Below, in pieces: positions 12,188 to 24,352 of a stretch of 64,000 bases of DNA. How positions within the stretch are numbered: the stretch's first letter is position 1; each line of letters opens with the position of its first letter. The notes under the pieces are model-generated. The model did not search any database, was not told the DNA's origin, and worked only from the letters and a program-made list of their open reading frames with translations. The position numbers were made by a program, and so were the translations under genes. The stretch is taken from the NCBI RefSeq assembly GCF_910589235.1, contig NC_060964.1, forward strand, positions 1,445,071 to 1,509,070, given 5' to 3'. Origin of the DNA: Vespa crabro (lineage: Eukaryota > Arthropoda > Insecta > Hymenoptera > Vespidae).

Positions 12188-12740
12188 GTTATATCGTTTT
12201 AATTCCTCATCTTTTGCAATTGAAGTCTTCATTGTCTCTTTTATATTATATAGTAAGTGTCATGAAAAAAAAGAAAAAAGAAAAAAAAGGACTGATATTA
12301 TATCTGCAATTTTATTTTATTAATATAAATATGTAATTTTATTAGTGTAGGGATTAATACAAATAGTTTTATAGCCATATAAATTTAAAAAAAAAATTTT
12401 ATTATCACGTTAATTTTATATCGTTTCTATTTTATACAACAGGATTATATGATTTTATCTGAATTTAAAATTATATATAGTTATATCGTTTTAGTTTTTC
12501 ATTCTTTGCAATTGAAGTTCTCATTATCTCATTCGTACTATGTAGTTAACGTTGTGAGAAATAAAAAAGAGAAAAGAAAAAATGTCTAAAGAACAGATAT
12601 TATATCTGGAATTTTATTTTATTAATACAATATTAGTGTAAGAATTAATATAAATTTTGTAGTCATATAAATTTTCTTAAAAATTTTATTATCACTTTAG
12701 TTTTATTTCGTTTGTATTTTATTCAATAGATTTATAAAAT
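12188..12740. repeat. Diverged tandem duplication, unit about 290 bp
   Basis: Two adjacent units begin GTTATATCGTTTTA at 12188 and 12480. Both then carry TTTGCAATTGAAGT, ATATTATATCTG, TTTTATTTTATTAATA, CATATAAATTT and TTTTATTATCAC in the same order. Differences are scattered, so the duplication is old. No coding potential. Confidence 0.85.
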
Positions 12741-14036
12741 ACAAACTCAGTTTATAAAACATAATGAGTAAATTATAAATTTTTTTTACATAATTCTATA
12801 CTTTTTTCCTTTTAATATTTTCTCGCGGATACTTTTGTTTTTTAACAAATTGTTTTGACTTTTCTCGAAAGTGCGATCACGTTACCACGGTTCTCAGAGT
12901 GATCTTAATTTACAATCGTTTCTTGAGTTCAATTACTCACTTGACCCGACTCGTGTTGACGCTGAGCGTCTATTAAATCGCATTGGCAACATCGGTCATT
13001 TAGACGTATCAAAACAATTTTGTATTTGAAAATTTCTTTACCGCAAAATATTTATCCCGTTCTCCTGTCATCTTTTTTGTTTTTCATTCTTTTACTTCTT
13101 TTTTATTTTTCACAATCGACTTTAAAAAAAGAAAATGAAATAAAAAAGAAACAATTATTATGTTACTACGAACGAAGAAATTATTACTGATCGTTTACTA
13201 AACAAAAGTTCTTTTTTAAAAAACCTATCATATTTATTTTATCTTTACATTAACACACAACTGTAACGTGATCAGTCTCATTTATCTGGTTTGTATTAAT
13301 GCGTAATTGATTTTATCTATAATTGCGAGTTATTTTCTAATCTTTAACAACTTATACATATCGAAAGTACTTCAATAAGGTGTGTTATAAAAATGAGAAT
13401 ATAATTTAGCATTACATATTATGTAATAATGAGAAATTATGAATCTATGTTCAATTATTTATTAAATACCGATAATTGAAATTATAATTTCCGATGAAAA
13501 TTAAAATATTTGCGTTCGATCACTTTATGAAATACTACGATCACTTTATTTTATTTATCTTTTTTCTATTTTTTGTTCTTTTTTTCTTTCTATCAAACGT
13601 AAGACATGACATTGAATAAATTTATTGTATAACTCTAAGATATCGAATCAAAGTAATAATGCAATCTGTTTGTAATTTGATTTGTCTGGAAAAAACATGA
13701 TTGAATTTTTATTTTAATGAAACTAAAAACGATTGTTACCCTATATTATTACAAATGAATAATATTATCGATAATTTATATAAATTGGAATTGCAGTTAT
13801 ATTCTGTAAATTTGAAAACGTTCAAAAATGTAATAATATAAAAACGCATGAGAATTAATGTGCAAACAAAGTTTGACGAGTGTTTTAAATTTTACATCTT
13901 TTATAATACTTTGTTTATAGGATAGTTATATAATCTATCATGTTTGAAATTTCGCGCTGTTTCGATCAGCTGTTTCGATACGATAAAACAGATAATTGAC
14001 CACTCTTGTTACTACTTTCAGTCTGCAGGAGGCAAA

Positions 14037-15226
14037 ATGGCAGTCTGGAGTATATTTCTGCGTTCTACGAGCCAAAAACTAAGTAGACTTCCTACATTAT
14101 TGTTAAAAGAACCTTCTATAAATAGTAAGTAATAAAATTTATACATCGAATATTTTATATATCTATATATCCATGTCAGTTTTAAATTATGAATGATTTA
14201 TGAACGATATAGTAATCTTGTTATGCAATATTTTATAAGAAATTAGCCATAATAATTAACATAAATAACTATGGTAATAATTTTTTCCTTTTTCACTTTG
14301 AAAATTTCAAACATATTATTCATATTATTTATTATGTTATAATTTATTGTATATAATAAACTAGACTAAATTAAGTTGTATATGTTTAAGGTTATATATT
14401 ATCATATTGTACATATTTGAAAAATTTAAGTTTACATAAAAAAATATAAAACTTTTATATCAATTTTATTTTATTTTGATTTGCCTTTGATAATTTTGTT
14501 CAAATATTTATTCAAATATTTATTTAATTTTAATTACCATTAGTATTAAATTAATATATTAATATTAACTGATAAAAGCCAATGTATATTTAATCTCTGT
14601 AATAGTCTAAAAGTTATAATATATTATTACTCTATATCATTACAGATCAGATAAGATGTATGTCACATGACCAAGTAATGATGATAAAAAGTACTAGATG
14701 GCAATGGTCAAAATGTAAAGATCTGCTACATTTCTATGTTATGTTGGGTGTAATACCATTATCAATCTTGACATTTTGCGTAAATGTGTTCGTGGGTCCA
14801 GCAACACTTGAACCTATACCAGAAGGATATACGCCAAAGCCTTGGGAATATTATAGAGTATGAAATATTAATTAATTTAATATTATGAATTAATATTATT
14901 GATATGATAGTTATACTATTATTATATATATTTATTCATATTACATGATATGTTTATATTTTTATTGTTTTCAGCATCCCATAACCAGATTTCTTGTTCG
15001 TTATGTATATGTAACGCATCAGCAAGATTATGAAAAATATTTAAATATTATATACTTAGAACAAGAACTTAGAAAAACAAGAATGCTTCAAGCACGTATT
15101 GAAGAATTGATCGAACAACGAAGCGATTATAAATACTTCTACTATGTACCAGTAACTGCCAAATATGTTCACCGGGCTAGATATGACTATGACAAGGAAG
15201 ATACTTATAAGACTTTCTCAAAATAA
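14037..15226 (+). CDS. NDUFB5: NADH dehydrogenase (ubiquinone) 1 beta subcomplex subunit 5 (complex I SGDH subunit)
   Basis: Three coding exons, 14037-14124, 14646-14857 and 14975-15226, join in frame through GTAAGT/TACAG and GTATGA/TTCAG introns to give 183 residues, close to the usual insect length. The start sits in a good context (CAAAATGG). Residues 1-35 are basic and hydroxylated with no acidic cluster, as in a mitochondrial targeting sequence. A single transmembrane helix (about 58-80, LHFYVMLGVIPLSILTF) is followed by the family signature GPATLEPIPEGYTPKPWEYY, then a tyrosine-rich, charged domain with HPITRF, EKYLNIIYLE and YYVPVTAKYVHRARYDY. This is an accessory, non-catalytic subunit of the membrane arm of respiratory complex I in the inner mitochondrial membrane. 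The gene is intact and stands alone, with over 3 kb of gene-free DNA on both sides. Identification rests on reading the protein against the known family. Confidence 0.95.
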
Positions 15227-15368
15227 TTGATTAATAAGCAAATGAGAAGTCTTTATTATTATCTGATACATGAGCTATTAGCCCAGGTGGATGAAAGAAG
15301 AAGAATAGCAATCGTAATTATAGAAAAAACTCTTAAGATAGTAATAATTCAATAATAATAATATATAT

Positions 15369-15404
<36 letters not shown>

Positions 15405-15436
15405 AATATATATTATACCATTGTTAAATTACATTT

Positions 15437-15442
15437 AATAAA
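15437..15442 (+). terminator. Poly-A signal AATAAA of NDUFB5
   Basis: Canonical AATAAA 211 bases after the NDUFB5 stop, just beyond a (TA)n tract at 15359-15413; probable cleavage 10-30 bases later. Confidence 0.6.
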
Positions 15443-16207
15443 GGCATTTGAAAAGAATTTCAGATTGCCACAAATTGAATATTTCCTTAGAACATTAATT
15501 TTTGTGCGTTTTAAATTCTATTTTGACATGTTTTCTTTCACATAATGCGCATTTCAGTATTTATAAATGTTTTTACTTATTTTTAAAGATTATCAAATAA
15601 AAGCATGTGTTTTTACACATTATGAAATATTGCTTATATTATAATAAATATTTGATAGTTTTCTGATATCTAATAGATAAATTGCAAGTATATTGATAAA
15701 TAAGATTTTAATAAATAAAATTTAGATTGATAATATATATGATCGTTCATTGAAATAAGCTAGAATTTTTACGGAAGCTTAAATGTTATATAACGATATT
15801 ACCGACGCATAAAGATAATGGGTGGATAGACCTCTTGTATTTGTTGCCATCTGTTGGTAAAATAGAGAAGTAAAGAATTTAAAAGATCGACTTTTATAAA
15901 AATTTACTTAATTAGTGATTATGTAAATTTCAAAGGTTACTTTTTACATACGTGCATTTAAAATATTTAGATTCTTATATATCTGACAAATTGCAACTTA
16001 TATCATTTATTATGGTTCAATATCGTTTCTTTTCTAACATTCATTCATTTTTTTATTTTGTATACCTACATCTTTCATAATGATGAGTTCATAATTTTTT
16101 TTCTACATATTTTTGAATCTTTTAAAATGTTCTTAACTATAATTCAACGATCCAGTTATCATTCTCCTATAAAAGTCAAAGTTTACGCTCTATTTCATAT
16201 TAGTAGT

Positions 16208-16478
16208 GAGAGGTAATAGTTATGTAGTGTTACATTTATCGTATTTGTTATTTATTTATTTCATATAGATATTATTACTAAGTTAATATGTTAATTATAT
16301 ATGACAGAGAACAAAACTTTTTACTAAATAATATATTTTATATATATTATAATACATTATTTATTTTCTTTTTATATTCCATATTGAGAGGTAATAATTG
16401 CGTAGCGTTCCATTTGTCGTAATTGTTATTTGTTTCATAAAGATATTAATTAATATGTAAATTATATATGACAGAAAA
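16208..16478. repeat. Diverged direct duplication, offset 178 bp
   Basis: GAGAGGTAATA at 16208 and 16386 are each followed by GTAG(T/C)GTT, CATTT(A/G)TCGTA, TTGTTATTT, TTTCATA and ATTATATATGACAGA in the same order. The second copy is shorter through loss of TATTTATT-like units. Confidence 0.8.
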
Positions 16479-16525
16479 CAAAATTTATAGAATATTTTTA
16501 CACACACACACACACACACAGAATA

Positions 16526-16961
16526 TCCCGTTTATCTCAAAAAATTGCGATATTTCGGGATGGACGGAACTTGCAAAAAAATTTATTTACAGATTTTGTT
16601 TGTGCATGAAATAACGCATCATACGGTATTAATTCTTTTTATATAGGTGGAACGGCGAAGGGAAATTTCGAAGTCAAATTCATTTCATCATATATTTCTT
16701 TTCACAGTACGATAACATTTGTTGAGACAATTCAACAATGTTATTATAAAAGTTTCTTTTATTATTATAAAATATTTATTAAATTTGTTAGTTTTCTTCA
16801 AGGAGCAAGAATAACCTTGTATAGTTTGTTACCGGTTTTTATTCTGCATGCTTTAAACAAAAACCGTTCTTTATATCTTTTTTGTGTTTATCAAATTATC
16901 GATTATAATTAAAAGAAGTTTATTTCGTAAGAAGTACGACCTTGTGTCCCTATAAACGGGA
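16526..16961. mobile_element. Possible DNA-transposon remnant bounded by TCCCGTTTAT inverted repeats
   Basis: TCCCGTTTAT (16526-16535) and its exact reverse complement ATAAACGGGA (16952-16961) bracket 436 bp. The left end continues CTCAAAAAATTGCGATATTT and CGGGATGG, which looks like an insect repeat end next to a (CA)n tract. No transposase frame or clear target duplication was seen, so the limits are tentative. Confidence 0.35.
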
Positions 16962-18818
16962 AAATTTATATATATGCGTATTTCTATTTTGCCGTACGTT
17001 CGGACATAATATTTTTCTTCATATATATATTAATCCCCAGAAGTTACCACCCTTAAGACTCACTCGGTCCTAACATTCGATTGCATTTTGTTTATTTTAT
17101 AATTACTACGTAAGACAAGTTAAGTTAAATATATTAAAAATGAATCCCTTTTTGTAATGAACAATCAAAACACGATTGTGGAATTAAAAAGGAAAATAAC
17201 ATCGAAAATAATTAATTATATGAAATGAATATTGAGGAAATATTAATAGAAACAATACGATATTGTTAAATTATCCAATAATTGTGGGACAATTGTCTAA
17301 AGAAAAGAAATAAGGATAATATTTCCTTTTTGGAATTGTTCGACAATACATTTCGATTATTCAATAATATTAATAAAATAGAATATTTCGAAAGTCTAGG
17401 TATAAAAATAAATAAATATTTTATTATTGTGCTTTCGTTTGATTATTATATATAAAAAATTTATGGCTTGAAACAAAGTTTAAAATTTGAAAGATTTAAC
17501 ATGATTCGTGGAAATGTTCGATGAAAATGAAACTATCAATGAAGTAGCAACAAAATATCTCAAATATCTTTTATTGTTGCCTCTTTTTAGTAATTTTATC
17601 ACTAAAAAATGTGATACTGATGACAGAATCCATTTTATGGATTGTTGATTTTCTAATAAGAGTAAAAGATTATAGTGTCACAGATGACTACGCAGATGGT
17701 AATTTTTAACTCAAATTAATCTTGATAATAATCAAAATAATTATGTATGTTTATTAATTATGTATGTTTTGTAAGTTTCCTTTAGAGGTACAAAACTGTA
17801 ATGATATAAAGGTAAGAAAGAATTGAAATCATGTTTAGCTGTCTTGTAGAAGAATAAAAAATGAGCCATTCATAATGATATCTCCTTCTTCGCAAAAATC
17901 TAATAGTAAACTTTAATTTATTATTATTACTCGACACAAATTATAAAAGAAAATTTATGGTGGAGGATATCCCAGTCTTCTAGTTTTAACAGTAGGGGAA
18001 TTTTATGACCAAGAAAGTATAAAAATAAGTCTGTGATTCATCTTTCTAAATACAATCAAAATAAATTTTCAAATACAAAATATAGAATAATTATATATTA
18101 TATAAAAAATAAAAATAATTTAATTAGTTTCCTTTTCAGTTGGCCAGACTTATTTCAACGTAATTAAATAAATTCTAAATGTTTTAAGATCTGGTAAATA
18201 GTGATGACAATAAAAATTACACAAGAAGACATAGAACATAATCAAAAGGAAGAAAAGATAAAAGAAAAATTAAGCATTTAGAACAAACTTGTATTATAAA
18301 TGAATACAATAGTATGCATCGTAGAGGATGGGGAAATTGTATAAACAGAAGTTAAATCCACAACAATGTATTAATATCATGCACAAATAAAAAACTGTAT
18401 AAGACAAATAATAAAATCCGTTGTTCTTTATTAATCTACTAATATATATATTACATTATACTACGTTGTATGCCTTTAAATTTATTTAAAGTTTTAATAT
18501 TGTATTATATTATATGACGATTTATATGATTAAGTAAATATCCTTATAATTACCAAATAGGATGTATTGTGTATAGATAAATAATTGAATGGAAAATAAA
18601 TGATTATTGTAAATAATAATTCAATATGTTCTTTTTTAAATTCAACTTCACAACACCCATTATTCTTCATATACCAAATTCATCTTTATGTAATAAATAT
18701 ATGATGAAAAAATAAGTGACCAAAAGAAATTTTTTAAATTCTAAAAAGAAAAGCCTACAAAGTTAGATATGAGAAGAATTCTCCGTTATACCCAGAATTT
18801 GAAATTTCGAACATATCA

Positions 18819-19222
18819 GGAGATGGCACGATCTCGCATGCCATATTCTGTGGTCCTGATACAAATCTCGTGTTGTGGGAAAAATTTCTAACCTCTTTAG
18901 GATTTACAATTTCGAATAGGAAAGAATAACTTACCTGGAGGCGGCATGATTTCGTGTGCCATTTCTTCGCACATTATGTGATCCTGATACGAGATTAGAA
19001 TTTGCATGAGAATTTTTCACGGCCTCCGTATTTTTATTTTTCAAATAGGAGAATATAATTTACCAAGAGGTGGCACGATCTTTCATGTTACCTCTTTGAG
19101 TATTCTGTGATCCTAATATAAATCTCGATTTGCGTGAGAATTTTTCACGTCTTCCGTATTTTGATTTTTCGTATAAAAGAATATGAACATACTAAGAGTT
19201 CGCATGATTTCGCGTGTCAAGA
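18819..19222. repeat. Diverged tandem array, 3-4 units of 118-129 bp
   Basis: The core GGCA(C/T)GAT followed by TCGTGTGCCAT-like sequence recurs at 18825, 18943, 19072 and (as CGCATGAT) 19201, giving spacings of 118, 129 and 129. Between cores each unit keeps TGTG(G)TCCTGATA, CGAGAAT or CGTGAGAATTTTTCAC, TCCGTATTTT and AATAGGAAAGAATA. It is a minisatellite-like array without coding potential. Confidence 0.85.
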
Positions 19223-19402
19223 TTTGGAATAGAAAAGTCAATTTTTTGGGTAAGGAGAGTAAGAGTAGATATTTAATAGAGAACACATAAGGTGTCTTTT
19301 TATGTTAAACATTTTTATTTTCATATTTATTACCAATATATAGTAAATACATCTTACTTTTATAAGTATAAAGATATTTAATTTATCGTATAAATTTTAC
19401 TA

Positions 19403-19535
19403 TATAATACAATATAATACAACATAATATACTATAATATAATCTAATCTAATATAATATAATCTAATATAATACAATATAATATAATATAATATAATAT
19501 AATATAATATAATGTAACTGAATATAATATAATGC
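19403..19535. repeat. (TATAA)n pentanucleotide repeat
   Basis: About 130 bp of TATAA units with C substitutions (TATAATCTAA, TATAATACAA). It creates a spurious tyrosine/isoleucine-rich frame on the minus strand. Confidence 0.9.
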
Positions 19536-21320
19536 AAAATAGTATAATTATTTACAGAAATATTATAATAATACTTTTTGAAATAAATGTATTTATTCAT
19601 TTTAAAACATATTTGTATGTGTTTTTCACTGTTGAAAAAGAAGAAATAAAAAACTATTTATTGCTAATTCTTAAAATATTTCCCCCATTTTTTACGAGAG
19701 ATAATTCTTTAACAATCTAGTGGATTTCCATTTAATTATCGATTAATTTCATTAATGCGATTATGAGAAAGAATGTATGATTAAAGAATGGTGTTCCGAA
19801 ATTGTAAGATTTACGAATATTCCGAATAATTTTGATATGACATATGAATTAGTTCATCGTTTCTTAAAGGAAAAACAAAAAAAAAAGTAACTTGAATAAA
19901 AACATCAAACATATACTTTCGTGAGTCATTAGAATTATGACATAATAACTTTTTTCTTAGCGTGATGTAGTGATTAGTTCTCCCAAAGTGTTCCATTCAC
20001 GTAACTCTTCGTGTGACGTGTAGATATGCGAGGGTAAAAAAAAATAAAGAAAGAAAAAAAACACTGTCATTTTTTTCTTATTGGTTCGCGCGATTAATAC
20101 TTATCGTTAATCAATAATATTATTTAATTGCAATTGGATTTATTGCTAACTAACAATAGCAATGCAAATGTTGAAAAATTCGACGATAATGTAATCATAG
20201 ATAAAGAATAACACGTTAATTTTAAAGTTATTACGAACGTATATTAAAGTATCCTTTGGCATTTAAAAAACTAATAAAAGCGTCGAATTATCGACAAATA
20301 TACGAACATCTAATATTTTAATCCGAATAAATTTTTTCCTCGATGCTCACGGAATATTATTAAATGGATTATATAAACCTTATGTGTTTAAAAAATTGCA
20401 CGTAATGCTGATAGAGTAAGAGCATAAGTTATGTAAATTGTAAATATTGACGTGCAAACGTACGTCGCTCCGAACGAAATATCGTTGCACTCAAAATAAG
20501 TAATTAGAATGTTGAGAATCATCTAACATATTAACCATCGATTCAATTCTAATCTTCGAATTTTCGAAGCCCGTAAGATCGTTCAATTTGATTTTGTGTC
20601 TGTTCGAAAGATAATTAGACTTATAAATTATAACGAGGAGGATAAATATTATATTGCTTAGTTATTTCTAGGAAAACTTTAATAAAACGAGTTTCGAAGA
20701 AACAAATGGGACCTTTCTTATCTTTATATCTAATTCCTTATATTTAAATTTCCCAACGGAGAATCATGATGAGTTTGTACACGCAATCTGTCAAGAAATC
20801 AGGAAGATTCAACTAAAATATTTCATTTAGATATAATCTTTTTTAAATGCGTTGTTTAGAGTTTCGTTATTTCTATCATTTTAAAAAAGAAAAAATAGCA
20901 AAAAAAAAAGAGGAAAGAAAAAGGAAAACATATTATAAAAGTAACTTCATTAATTTGCCGATGATATCTTATTAAAAAATTACTGGACATTTTTGATATC
21001 AAGTTTGTAAGAATGTACATGTTTATCTATGCATGTGTATATCTATGTGTATATCTACGTATGTGTGTATGAAGTACTATGGTGTAAAACAAATATAGAC
21101 ACACATTGCGGAAGATAACCCAGCCGATCGCGTTCAGCCGTTTGTTGGTTGGCTGGTTGGCTGACAGGTCTCACGTCGCGCAAACACGAGCCACAGTTAG
21201 TGGTCATTGTCAAGGCCAGCTTTCTGCTGACTTGTACCTTGCATAATGTTTCTTAGGTTGCTGTTGTATGAATGCATAGTATTATGATACCGCCTATGGG
21301 CATCAATGTCTACGTATAGA

Positions 21321-21323
21321 TAC

Positions 21324-21380
<57 letters not shown>

Positions 21381-21475
21381 ATTATATATATATATAAAAT
21401 ATATGTATACATATATATATATACATATATATGTATGTATGAATATGTGTGTGTATGTATGTACATATATATGGA
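21321..21475. repeat. (TA)n / TATG compound microsatellite
   Basis: About 150 bp of TA with TATG and TACATA interruptions. Confidence 0.95.
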
Positions 21476-22298
21476 TATATGTACTTATTGGCTATTTCGA
21501 AGATGAATGCATTTATCGGTGTAGAAACAGAGATAGAGAATAGATTTAAAATTTTCCCTCAAATTGGCATAATTTAATATTTTACTTTACGTATTTTTTT
21601 TTTATTTTACGCATTTCATCAGTATTAAAAAAAAAAACTCGTAAGGTGATTGACGATTATAATAACGTGAATTTTGAGGATCACCATAAGAAAAAAAAAC
21701 AAAAAGAAAAAGGGAAAAAAAACGAGAAAAAAAGAAACGAAAAATAAAAAAAAAAGAAAAGAAACAGAAAAGAACAAAATGTTCCACCTTTATTTAATTA
21801 TATATGATAATCTTGTTACATGTGCCATTATATATTTCGTAAACGTACCTCGTTAATTGCCATATATTTTAAAATATTTTAAAGAACGAGTGAAACTTTT
21901 CATGAGATTCTTTTCATGTACTCAATCTTTTTGTCTTGTTTCCCGATCATGCAAAATTTATATTGGAAAATAATAGCCACGTTACGTGTCTATTGTATAT
22001 ATACTTGATAAATACATAACAGAGCTGAATCATCTATTATAATAAATGATTAAAACATATGATTTCAACAAATGATTTTACACTTAAAAATCGTAATTTC
22101 TATTTGAGAGATCTTGACGATAGGACATCACTCCCTTGATGATGGACCGATATCTTTTTTTTCTTCTTCTTCTTCTCTTTTTTTTTCCTTTTTATTATTA
22201 CCTATGAAAACATATACATACACATGATAATATGTACGTGTAATCGTAACAATTTCATAACACTGTAGTTTTTTATTTTCCTCCGCCCTCCTATTTCG

Positions 22299-22434
<136 letters not shown>

Positions 22435-24075
22435 TTTACTTTTTATAAACAGATGATATAAATCACCTCGTATGTTCTCGTTTTCTTGCACTCTAATTTA
22501 CTCGTCATCGATATACATACACGTATACGTAAATACTTGCACACATATTTTACATACACATGTCTAATTATCCTATACTTATTTTTTTCTTATTCTTTTT
22601 CTTTTTTCTTTTTCTTCTTCTTCTTCATCTTAATAAGAAGAAAATGAGAATGACGTAACGCGAATCGGATTCGAATTTTCCACGGTCTCAATTTCTTAAT
22701 TTATTCAACATGAATTCTAACACATTTATAACTTTTTCGTCGATGATCCTTTTGCGATAAACCTTACGTGTTCGTGCAAGATAACAGAGACAGGAATAAA
22801 ACGTTATATCGATGTAATTATCGTAAGTACTTACACGTACCTACGTAAGAGTTGTTTTAGTTTTTCGTATTTAGATATCTTCTTCCCTTTTTTTTTCTTT
22901 TGCTTTTTTTTCCTTTTTGTTTTATTTATATATTTTTTTCTTCATTTTTTCTTTTTACGTATCATATTTCTTACATCATCGAGAAGATTTTAATCGATAA
23001 TTTAATCGGTAATTTTTTTCCTCATATTTTTATCTTTATTTTATATTAGTACATATGTAAATCATTTTAATGGTGCCGTTAGTCAGATAGAACATTTCCT
23101 ACTTTAATTCTATTTAAAAAAAAATTTCTTAACCAGTTTTCTCTTTCTGTTTCTCTCCCTCTCTCTCTCTTTTTCGTTTTCTCTTTCTCTTTCTATCTTT
23201 CTTACGTTTGTGAAGAAGCAAAGAAAAAATGCGATCTTTAACCATACATAATGTAATTCAAAGATAAAAAAATAAAAAGAAAAAGTAGGAGGATAATACG
23301 TTGGATCATGCATTAGTTCGTCAGGAGTTTACTAGTTTTGCGATATTGTATTATTCGATCTTGCAATCATTATAAATCAAATTGCGTTATTCACAGGATT
23401 TACGGCATTATTATTTTTCTTTTTTCTTTTCTTTTGTTTTACGATTGTCTGCCGAATTTACGATCGTTCGTTCGTTCGTTCGTTCCTTCAATTGGACGAT
23501 TTATCTATATATGTATATGTATTTCTCGTAACCATTGTAAACAAAATTTGAAGAAGAAGAAAGATAAGTTACGTAAGTTGTAAGTGACGTGCAGTTAAGA
23601 TGCTCGAAGGAGTTAATAAAAATCCAATTATGTTCATAGAACAATTACTTACGTTTGATAATGACGAGCGGACGATTTCACAATCGTTTTAGGTTGTAAT
23701 TGAAAAGAAGAAGAAAGAAGCATCAACAAAAAGAAGAAGAAGAAAAAGAAGAAAACGAAAAAAAAAGAAGAAAAAAGAAAACGGGACATAGAAAGAAACA
23801 AATCGTATTTCATCGATAATCGCAACAATGTTGATTGTTGCAATATTTTGATGATTACACGTATTTTTCTTTTTCTATTGTTACCCACGGTTACCATGAC
23901 TACCGTAATTATTGATTACTATTATGTCAGGATTGCATAACTTACTGGATTTAAAGAAACCAGACATATGTGGATACATATGTAAAGTGAGTACCTAATT
24001 TACAGAATGTTTCCATTTCCTTTTATCATTCGAGTCTGGTTTTTTCATTTTTCTTTCATTTCTATGTAATTTATA

Positions 24076-24352
24076 ATATTTGATGATTAGTCAATTAATG
24101 ATGACGGAATTTTCAATATTTTATTTTTGATTTTTGATTTTTTATATTATATAATAATATAATATAATAGTTTAGTATAAGATTGGTCAATAAGTGAAAG
24201 GTATATTATTTAATTAATATTTGACGATATTGAATTAATCGATAAGTAATGTTTGAATTTTTAATATTTTATATATGTATAAATAAACGAGATATAAAGT
24301 ACTATAATAATATAATATAATTTTTTAATAGAGAATTGGCCAGTAAGTATAA
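24076..24352. repeat. Diverged direct duplication, offset about 140 bp
   Basis: ATATTTGATGAT at about 24076 and ATATTTGACGAT at about 24218 are each followed by a CAATATTTTA/TAATATTTTA block, ATAATATAATATAAT and a (G/A)ATTGG(T/C)CA(A/G)TAAGT block. The units are heavily diverged. Confidence 0.6.

Larger units (their letters stand above)
10856..14036. other. Intergenic AT-rich DNA
   Basis: No coding exon recognised. It holds (CT)n at 11403-11447, (TA)n at 11789-11826 and a diverged tandem duplication at 12188-12740. The last 150 bases, from about 13940, hold a GC-richer patch just upstream of NDUFB5 that includes a CAGCTG E-box and is the likely promoter. Confidence 0.6.
15443..18818. other. 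Intergenic AT-rich DNA with old duplications and possible transposon debris
   Basis: No gene recognised. Notable contents are a diverged duplication (16208-16478), a (CA)n tract (16501-16520) and a possible inverted-repeat element (16526-16961). The interval 17300-18400 has many short broken frames and could be a decayed transposon, but I could not identify a transposase. Confidence 0.5.

Noticed and set aside
17300..18400. Possible decayed piggyBac-like transposase
   Set aside because: Only scattered short frames; no catalytic motif or terminal repeats could be read with confidence.
18819..19222. Regularly spaced repeats considered as a CRISPR array
   Set aside because: The units are 118-129 bp, diverged throughout, with no short exact repeat and spacer structure, and the DNA is eukaryotic.
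23649..23897. Frame with a Phe-rich core near (GAA)n
   Set aside because: A/T- and GAA-rich low complexity without splice sites or similarity.
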